The position numbers and the translations under genes were made by a program. 64,000 nt of DNA from Martelella alba. GTDB lineage: Bacteria > Pseudomonadota > Gammaproteobacteria > Enterobacterales > Enterobacteriaceae. A model generated the notes under the pieces. It saw only the letters and a program-made list of their open reading frames with translations, ran no database searches and was not told the DNA's origin. Numbering within the stretch: the first letter of the stretch is position 1; every line of letters begins with the position of its first letter. The DNA is taken from NCBI RefSeq assembly GCF_005217455.1, contig NZ_SZPQ01000014.1, positions 100,308-164,307 on the forward strand. The letters are read 5' to 3'. Shown here in pieces: positions 57,985-64,000 of this stretch.

Positions 57985-58734
57985 ATGAGTCAACTGACAA
58001 AAAAATCCGCCCTGGTCACCGGCGCCTCTAAGGGCATAGGCGCCGCCATCGCCAAAGGCCTCGCCGCGGCGGGCGCCTCGGTTATCGTCAATTATGCCTC
58101 TGATCGCGAAGGGGCCGAACAGGTGGTGGCCGCGATCACCGCCGGGGGCGGCCAGGCCGTGGCGGTTCAAGGCGATGTGGCCAAATCGGACGATGTGCGG
58201 CAATTGTTTCTTACCGCCAATGGCATCGTCGGCGCGCTGGATATTCTGGTCAACAATGCCGGGGTTTTCCGTTTTGATCCCATCGAGCAGGCGACGGAGG
58301 ATGAGTTTCATCGGCAATTCAATATCAATGTGCTGGGCACCTTCCTCGCGACCCGGGAAGCGCTGCGTTACTTCTCGCCCCAAGGCGGCAGCATCATCAA
58401 TATCAGCTCGGTGGCCAGTACCAACCCCACGCCGCATAGCTCGATTTATGCCGCGACCAAGGGCGCGGTGGACACCTTGACCGTGGAACTGGCCCGTGAA
58501 CTGGGCGACCGCCTCATCCGGGTCAATGCCATCGCGCCGGGCGGCGTCGCCACCGAGGGTACCGCCAGCATAGGCGTGGTGGGCAGCGATTTCGAAAAAG
58601 CCATGGTGGACAAAACGCCGCTGGGCCGATTCGGCCAGCCCGATGATATCGCCAAGGTAGCGGTTTTTCTGGCCTCTGACCAATCCGCCTGGCTAACTGG
58701 CGAAAGGCTGGCCGTCTCCGGCGGCTGGTACTGA
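57985..58734 (+). CDS. Short-chain dehydrogenase/reductase
   Basis: A 249-residue classical SDR: cofactor motif TGASKGIGAAIAKGL, NNAGVF, catalytic Ser in ISSVAS, and YAATKGAVD with the Tyr and Lys of YxxxK. The C-terminus ends FLASDQSAWLTGERLAVSGGWY, as in FabG-like quinone/ketone reductases. GGGAGCAACC precedes ATG 57985. It is divergent from the ArsR-type gene and most likely repressed by it. The substrate is unknown, perhaps an aldehyde, ketone or quinone. Confidence 0.93.
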   Translation: MSQLTKKSALVTGASKGIGAAIAKGLAAAGASVIVNYASDREGAEQVVAAITAGGGQAVAVQGDVAKSDDVRQLFLTANGIVGALDILVNNAGVFRFDPIEQATEDEFHRQFNINVLGTFLATREALRYFSPQGGSIINISSVASTNPTPHSSIYAATKGAVDTLTVELARELGDRLIRVNAIAPGGVATEGTASIGVVGSDFEKAMVDKTPLGRFGQPDDIAKVAVFLASDQSAWLTGERLAVSGGWY

Positions 58735-58976
58735 TGACAACGCCGACCCTCCACCCCATCGTCTCTCCCACGCGGCGATGGCGGCTGGGGGATTATCACG
58801 CCTTCCGCTTACCCTGAGCCAGGAGAAGGCAGTTGCGCGGCGGCGTTTTTCATATGGGATGCGGCGGAAAAAGATGCCACGGTGAGAAAATGTAATGGTA
58901 TGATAAATAACATGTCATAGTTATCAGGCGGGGATCAGCGGCCTCGCCCCGGCCGGCGCGTCAGGGAACCACGCTT

Positions 58977-59891
58977 ATGTTTGATGTTCTGATAAAAGCC
59001 CTGTCTTTTTTTCTGATTATCGTAGTGGGTTATCTGCTAAAAACCTACGGTGTATTGCAGCGAAACGATACCCTTGCCTTGTCGAAGATCATGATGAACC
59101 TAACCCTGCCGGCGGCGGTCATTACCGGCTTCGCCAGCTTTCAGGTGGATCACGCCCTGCTGATCTTGGTCGCCATCGGTTTTCTCTGCAACATCGCGCT
59201 GTTGTTCGCCGGCTTCATGGTCGGACGTGCGCGGGACAACGACGCCAAAGCGTTGTACATGATCAATACCCCGGGCTATAACATCGGCTGCTTCACCCTG
59301 CCCTATGTGCAAAGTTTTCTGGGCCCGGTGGGCATCGTCGCCACTTGTCTGTTCGATGCCGGTAATTCCATCATTTGCACCGGCGGCAGTTATGTCGCCG
59401 CCTCCCGGGCCATTGGCATAAGCACGGGTCTGAAAAGCACCTTTGTCCGGCTTTTCTCCTCCGTCCCGTTCGATGTGTACGTCCTGTTACTGATTGCCGC
59501 GTTGCTGGGTCTGCACCTGCCCAGCCAGGTGACCGCGCTGGTGACTGTCGTGGGTAATGCCAATCCATTCATTGCCATGCTAATCATCGGCATGATGCTG
59601 GAAATCAAAATCGACCGGACTCAACTGAAGAATGTCTTCAGAATCTTGCTGCTGCGCTATGGCGCCGGAGCGGCCTTTGCCGCCTTATTCTATTTCGGTA
59701 CGCCCTTGCCGCTGGAAGTCCGGCAAGTGCTGGCCGTGGCGGTGTTCGCTCCCGTGTCCTCGCTGGCGCCGGTATTCACCACCCGCTGCGCTGATAGCCG
59801 CCTGGGCTCGGTTTCCAGTTTTACCGGCTCGGTGTCGGTATTTATCAGTATCATCGTGATAACCACTTTATTGACCGTCATGAAAGTCTGA
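58977..59891 (+). CDS. AEC-family (auxin efflux carrier-like) transporter
   Basis: A 304-residue inner-membrane carrier with about 10 spans. It shows ALSKIMMNLTLPAAVITGFASF, MINTPGYNIGCFTLPYVQSF and a C-terminal half beginning LVTVVGNANPFIAMLIIGMMLE, the AEC/MdcF two-repeat layout. Bacterial members carry malonate, malate or other small acids, but the substrate is not deducible here. It is followed by a second SDR gene after 15 bp, so the two form an operon. A weak CGCTTATG start context was noted. Confidence 0.88.
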   Translation: MFDVLIKALSFFLIIVVGYLLKTYGVLQRNDTLALSKIMMNLTLPAAVITGFASFQVDHALLILVAIGFLCNIALLFAGFMVGRARDNDAKALYMINTPGYNIGCFTLPYVQSFLGPVGIVATCLFDAGNSIICTGGSYVAASRAIGISTGLKSTFVRLFSSVPFDVYVLLLIAALLGLHLPSQVTALVTVVGNANPFIAMLIIGMMLEIKIDRTQLKNVFRILLLRYGAGAAFAALFYFGTPLPLEVRQVLAVAVFAPVSSLAPVFTTRCADSRLGSVSSFTGSVSVFISIIVITTLLTVMKV

Positions 59892-59906
59892 TGGGAGGAC
59901 TTCACC

Positions 59907-60632
59907 ATGAAAATCGAAGGATGTGTGGCCTTGGTCACGGGCGCCAATCGCGGCCTGGGGAAGGCGTTTGCCCGCGCGCTGCTGTCGGCGGGCGCGGCGC
60001 GGGTTTATGCGGCGGCCCGCGACCCGGCGCTTATCACTGAGCCGGGGCTGATACCGGTCAGGCTTGATGTTACCTCCCCTGAAGAGGTAGCCGGCGCGGT
60101 GCGGCGCTGCGGCGATGTCAATCTGCTTATTAATAATGCCGGCATATTGCTGCAAAGTTCGATGCTGGCCGAGCACGCCGAAGAGGCCATGCGGCGGGAA
60201 ATGGAGGTCAATGTTTATGGCGTACTGCGGATGATCAGGGCCTTTGCGCCGATTCTGGCCGCCAACGGCGGCGGCGCGATAGTGAATATGCTTTCAGTGG
60301 TCAGTTGGTTCACCTCGCCCCTGAACGCCACCTATGGCGCCTCAAAACGTGCCGCGCTGGCGGTCACCGATGCGGCCCGCGTCGAGCTGCACGCTCAGGG
60401 CACCCAGGTCATCGGTGTGTACGCCGGATTCATCGACACCGATATGACTTCGCATATCGTCAATCCCAAGGTTTCCCCCGCGCAGGTGGCCGAACAAACC
60501 CTGGCGGGCATCCGCCGAGGGGAGGATCATGTGTTGGCCGATCAGCGGGCCAGGGATATCTGGCAGAGCCTTAGGGACGATCCGGCACGGATAGAGGAAC
60601 AAATGCTGACGCTTTGGCAACAGCACCACTGA
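59907..60632 (+). CDS. Short-chain dehydrogenase/reductase
   Basis: A 241-residue SDR with TGANRGLGKAFARALLSAG, LDVTSPEEV, NNAGILLQSS and the catalytic YGASKRAALAVTDAAR. It resembles the SDR proteins typed as oxidoreductases of unknown substrate. GGGAGGACTTCACC precedes its ATG, 15 bp after the AEC transporter. It is a second SDR in the same neighbourhood as the one at 57985, but the two are in different operons and not close paralogues. Confidence 0.9.
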   Translation: MKIEGCVALVTGANRGLGKAFARALLSAGAARVYAAARDPALITEPGLIPVRLDVTSPEEVAGAVRRCGDVNLLINNAGILLQSSMLAEHAEEAMRREMEVNVYGVLRMIRAFAPILAANGGGAIVNMLSVVSWFTSPLNATYGASKRAALAVTDAARVELHAQGTQVIGVYAGFIDTDMTSHIVNPKVSPAQVAEQTLAGIRRGEDHVLADQRARDIWQSLRDDPARIEEQMLTLWQQHH

Positions 60633-60696
60633 CGCCCGCGGCGGCGCGTCGAAAAGCGCCCCGCACGGCCTTGGCGAACCCGCGTGCCCATACCCT

Positions 60697-61662
60697 CTAC
60701 AGCGCCGGCATCAGCCGGGTGCCGGTGGAGGTGCCATCCCCATAAAGCAGATGGCGCGGCGGCCCGGCCCGCAGTATCTGCCGCATGGCAAAGGCATTGA
60801 TCGACTCGCCGCCCACCAGCAGATAATTCAAATGCCTGAACATCTGCGGCCGGATGTCGGCGATCAGATTGAACAGGGCAGGCGGCGCCCGCAAAATACT
60901 GATGGCGAATTGCCCAAGCGCCTTTTCGAATCGGCAGGGATCGTTGACCACGTTATCGGGAATCATCACGACCGCCGCGCCGTTGAGCAACGCGCCCCAC
61001 ACTTCGAATAGAGAAGCCTCGCCGGTCAGCGGCGCGATATTGGCGACCCTGTCTTCATGATGAAAACGCACATGGCGGGAATCCAGCGCCAGCCGGAGGA
61101 TATCCCTGGCAAAGACGGATTTGGGCGTCAACGGATCATGGGGAGCGGTGGCGTAAAGGCGATGGGTGATTTGCGACAGGCTGTAGCGCATCGGCCGAAA
61201 ATCCAGCGCGTTGCCGTCGCCCACGGCCACTTGTTCAACAATAATAGAACGGGCATCGGCAAGCCGGCGCCGATGCCGCGCATCGGTCAGTTTCCACGCG
61301 GCGCCGGCGTCGCGCAGAATGGCCCGCAGGCGATCATCGGTTAACGCGGGATCCAGCGGCAGGATGGTCCCTCCCGCCAGCATAATGGCGACTTGACAGG
61401 TGATATGTTCAATACCCGGCGGCAATAATACCGCCACTGTCGTTTCGGCATCGACCCCCTGATGCCGCAAATGGCTGGCCAGGCAAACCGCGTCTCGCGC
61501 CAATTCGCCGTAATGCAGGATCCGGTGAGCGGTAATGATCGCAGGATGATGCTTATTCAAAGCCGCCTGCTGCAACAGCAAGTCGCCCAAGGCGACGTCG
61601 GCGCGGTAGCCGGAAACGGCCGCGTTGTCGTTGCGCTTGGCGTGAAGGGAGAGTTCTAACAT
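60697..61662 (-). CDS. Truncated AMP-binding (adenylation-domain) protein
   Basis: The 321-residue product resembles the N-terminal part of an acyl/aminoacyl-adenylating enzyme: LHYGELARDAVCLASHLRHQ, TVAVLLPPGIEHITCQVAIM, GGTILPLDPAL. Further on are a FEVWGALLNGAAVVMIPD region and a LLYGDGTSTGT end like the core-5 YGPTE motif. The P-loop core (TSGTTGxPKG) is not visible, and all later motifs, including the catalytic Lys domain, are absent because the gene stops there. The start is ATG 61662 with GCAGGTGATC upstream. It is most likely a remnant or a repurposed fragment. It is isolated from any NRPS gene. Confidence 0.8.
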   Translation of the reverse strand: MLELSLHAKRNDNAAVSGYRADVALGDLLLQQAALNKHHPAIITAHRILHYGELARDAVCLASHLRHQGVDAETTVAVLLPPGIEHITCQVAIMLAGGTILPLDPALTDDRLRAILRDAGAAWKLTDARHRRRLADARSIIVEQVAVGDGNALDFRPMRYSLSQITHRLYATAPHDPLTPKSVFARDILRLALDSRHVRFHHEDRVANIAPLTGEASLFEVWGALLNGAAVVMIPDNVVNDPCRFEKALGQFAISILRAPPALFNLIADIRPQMFRHLNYLLVGGESINAFAMRQILRAGPPRHLLYGDGTSTGTRLMPAL

Positions 61663-62082
61663 GCTGATCACCTGCCTTATAGGGCTCCGGGGTAAATAGT
61701 ATGGTCCAAACAAAGTTACAGAGGTATTATTTGATGTAAAAATTATCTTTTTGTGAAGCCAATCGCTTTCGTACCGGTTTTTTTGTTAATCCGTTCTCTA
61801 ACCATAGTCAGTTTTAAATTTTTCTTGTTATACAAGTCGTGCTTATATTTTTGCAAAGCTCATTTTGCTAAATACAAATGACAATTATAGTATATTGATT
61901 TACAAGGAAAATTTTTATATTTATAAATTTATGTCAATTTTGTGATTTTTTTCGAGGACAACTTTACCTTTCTCAGCCTCATTTCCACCTCCTTATAATG
62001 GGTTTACCGTTATCAACCACATTTCCCCTCCTCTAATAGCAGGTTGGCTATAATAGCCAACCCTTATGTTTACTTACTACGC

Positions 62083-62267
62083 CAAATACGTGGAGTGGCG
62101 TCGCGGGTGAAAGTGAGTGACAAATACGCCGGGAACGCCTGCGAACCGTCCATACGGGTCCGGGTGAGGGACAGGATGCTTTTCGCCTCCCCAATGCATA
62201 GCCGACTGTGTGACCGGGGTGGACAGGCGTGGCCAACAAAGAGGCAAACTGAAGTATGACGGGTTGT
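62083..62267 (+). repeat. ERIC element with insertion arm
   Basis: The right half matches ERIC (CCCCAATGCATAGCC, TGTGACCGGGGTGGAC, GCCAACAAAGAGGC, GAAGTATGACGGG). The left arm is followed by about 65 bp containing CGGGAACGCCTGCGAACCG, homologous to the insert at 9478. The left terminus is eroded. Confidence 0.8.
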
Positions 62268-63284
62268 GCCGTGAGCACAGTAAAAGCAGGATGAACATAT
62301 AGTTTGCTAGCTATATATTTTTCTGGGCAAATGTCCAACAAAGAATAGCGGTTTTGCCGAAGCATTAAGTGGAACATTTCATTAGCATGCTTGATAAAAT
62401 CCTTTATAATATCTGCCGATTGAAACGGCCATTTTTCGTTGCGCGGGGCTACGGTCTTTATTGAGTTTGTCATGCTTATCGTCTTTTTGCCAAGCGGCTT
62501 AAGATATGGCAAGCATAACTTAAATAATTATTGTTAGTTTCCCATCGGGACATGAGATAAAATTGTTATAAGCTTGGAACATTATTGCTAATTCAGCGCG
62601 CGGCGCACTGAGGGTAGGCGTAACGCAAATATGGGCCGATGGCGGGTTTCGCCCAGGGCACGCGGGGGTTTTCGCACACATGATAAAGACAGACAATTCG
62701 CGGGAAAAGATGTCATACAGATAAAGCATAAAGCGCGTTATGACAAAAAAATCATAATTTCATTTTTTTAAAATCATAGTTTACTTTTATTGAATTTACT
62801 TCAAAGCCAATCGTTGAGGCAAGTCCGCGCAGATGGGCAAACGAACCCAACGGCGGAAACCGGTAGATTCTTTTACCGCTAGAATGAGCATAAAAAAATA
62901 ATAATTTCTCATAAATCAAGTAAATAGTTGCCTTCTCGATTCTTTGTATCGCTCGGGTTACAAAAAAATTAACAAATAAATAACCCTGATAACTTTTACA
63001 GATTTGACTATTAACAATCAACGATCTACTGGACAACCTCAGACAGAGGGGTATACTCAGTCATAAATTAAGGTTTTTGTGATGGCTCTCAACTTTTAAA
63101 TCTGTATGACAAGTTATCTTAGCGCCTGTTGACTTACCCTGGTCAATAGGGGGATGTCGACTGTTTGACGCTTTACCCTGGGGAGCCGTTATTGTTGTCG
63201 GGTATTTTATCTTAGACGGTGGATTGTATTTTATATGCTGACGCATTCGCGTCACGTCGTCGCGACTGGGAAGCAATGAGCGAT

Positions 63285-63381
63285 AGCCTGTCTCTCATTA
63301 TGGGTCCGCCGTTGGCGGTGGACACTTGTGCCACCGAATTCGCCGCGCATGGGATGCCGCGAGATAATTTGAATTATGCGA
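63285..63381 (-). repeat. Partial ERIC insertion-arm relic
   Basis: It reads GGTCCGCCGTTGGCGGTGG, then CACTTGTGCCACCGAATTCG, GCGCATGGGATGCCGCGAG and a TTTGAATTATG end, matching the arm and left terminus of the copies at 43261 and 9478. The ERIC core and right end are not recognisable. Confidence 0.65.
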
Positions 63382-63812
63382 CGCAGAGCGTAAGAGGTAA
63401 TTTCCAGACGGAGATAGCAGTAAAGGGCCTGGACAGGATGGGGAATCATAAAAACTTAACCACAGGTTAATTGACTTTACATCATTTTGATCCATCAATT
63501 AATCCGGGTTGGGACAATTGGCAGCGGGTTTGTCCTTTGTCTTGAGAGCGATTATCAGTTGGCCTTCCTGAACTCAGGTCCCTGGTTCTAATAAAGTGGT
63601 GACGTTTTATTTAATGAAAAGTTCACAATCTTTGCCGCCTGTAAGCTGATACTATCCACCGCGATTTGGCGATGGGCAGTTACCCCGGCCATGGCTGTGT
63701 GAGATATGAGCTGTTGTCGTGAAAATGACAATTTGGTTACTCCCGGACGTCAGCCATCAAAAAGGCGAGTCTTTCACTTAAACAAGAGAGTTTTTTTGGT
63801 AAGGAAATAGTG

Positions 63813-64000
63813 ATGAAGAAGATAGCATTGGCCGTTTTAGCCACATTGGTGACCCCAGTTCTTCATGCCGCTGAGATTTACAACAAAGACGGCAACAAAC
63901 TGGATTTATACGGTAGTGTGCGTGCCCGGCATTATTTCAGCGACAATACCGCCATTGATGGGGATAACAGCTATGTCCGTCTGGGCTTTAAAGGCCAGAC
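63813..64000 (+). CDS. OmpC/OmpF-type general porin (5' end only)
   Basis: The first 62 codons are in the window; the gene continues past the right edge. The product begins with a signal peptide ([19 protein letters not shown], cut before AEIYN), then [20 protein letters not shown] and [11 protein letters not shown], the first beta strands of trimeric enterobacterial porins. AAGGAAATAG precedes the ATG. It is an outer-membrane diffusion channel, probably osmoregulated by OmpR. Which paralogue (ompC, ompF, ompN or other) cannot be told from this fragment. Confidence 0.95.
   Translation, partial: MKKIALAVLATLVTPVLHAAEIYNKDGNKLDLYGSVRARHYFSDNTAIDGDNSYVRLGFKGQ

Larger units (their letters stand above)
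61663..63812. other. AT-rich, gene-poor region before the porin gene
   Basis: About 2.1 kb of AT-rich sequence with two ERIC copies (62083-62267 and 63285-63381). Two open frames, 62048-62473 minus and 62752-63036 minus, have no Shine-Dalgarno sequence or recognisable family and are not called as genes. A TTTACATCATTTTGATCC segment near 63476 resembles an OmpR box upstream of porin genes. Confidence 0.5.

Noticed and set aside
62048..62473. Minus-strand ORF starting at ATG 62473
   Set aside because: Its C-terminal part runs through the ERIC element, and there is no Shine-Dalgarno sequence or recognised domain. It may be a gene fragment cut by the repeat, but the evidence is too weak.
62752..63036. 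94-codon AT-rich ORF on the minus strand
   Set aside because: Composition is typical of AT-rich spacer and no start context or family is evident.

Overview
The window is a contiguous, fairly GC-rich piece of an Enterobacterales chromosome. The block yajC-tgt-queA-acpH, then proY-brnQ-phoR-phoB-sbcD-sbcC, then rdgC-ppnP-yaiA-aroL follows the order known from Escherichia coli. ERIC repeats, RdgC, AcpH and the PhoB/PhoR pair point to the same order. The many ERIC copies, the extra accessory genes and several decaying genes fit a free-living or host-associated relative of Sodalis or neighbouring genera. That genus-level guess is inference only.

Layout. 1-9400 (mostly minus strand): queuosine genes (tgt, queA), the ACP phosphodiesterase gene acpH, a 2-Cys peroxiredoxin with an OxyR-like upstream site, amino-acid permeases proY and brnQ, and phoBR with a clear Pho box. 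9480-16950: an ERIC element, sbcDC, an unidentified membrane protein and rdgC. 17000-24100: ppnP, an IclR regulator sitting where E. coli has aroM, yaiA, aroL, a Rieske/FAD oxidoreductase, a YhjX-type transporter and queH. 24400-28800: a DUF2076-type protein with an Asn/Asp/Gly repeat tail, a stand-alone second-type EF-G gene, and a decaying pair of unknown genes. 28800-32730: a YD-repeat secreted protein and a cbiMNQO cobalt-uptake operon preceded by a cobalamin riboswitch.

33500-45970: a small serine hydrolase, an MFS exporter, a two-gene operon pairing a TPR/ATP-grasp ligase with a second SerC-like aminotransferase (the best candidate here for an undescribed pathway), a structured non-coding stretch with a predicted pseudoknot RNA, three tiny membrane-protein ORFs, another MFS exporter, a chemoreceptor, a diguanylate cyclase and a YciI-like protein. 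46580-52060: aldA, lutABC and a 2-hydroxyacid dehydrogenase, which together could oxidise lactaldehyde or glycolaldehyde to lactate or glycolate and on to pyruvate or glyoxylate. A 17-unit heptamer minisatellite lies between aldA and lutA. 52080-56280: three tandem ERIC copies, a GPH sugar transporter with an apparent in-frame deletion, and a GH3 glycosidase.

56300-64000: an unrecognised possibly secreted protein, an ArsR-type regulator with two operator palindromes divergent from an SDR gene, an AEC transporter with a second SDR, a truncated adenylation-domain gene, about 2 kb of AT-rich sequence with two ERIC relics, and the 5' end of an OmpC/OmpF-type porin gene. No tRNA, rRNA, CRISPR array, prophage or intact insertion sequence was recognised.
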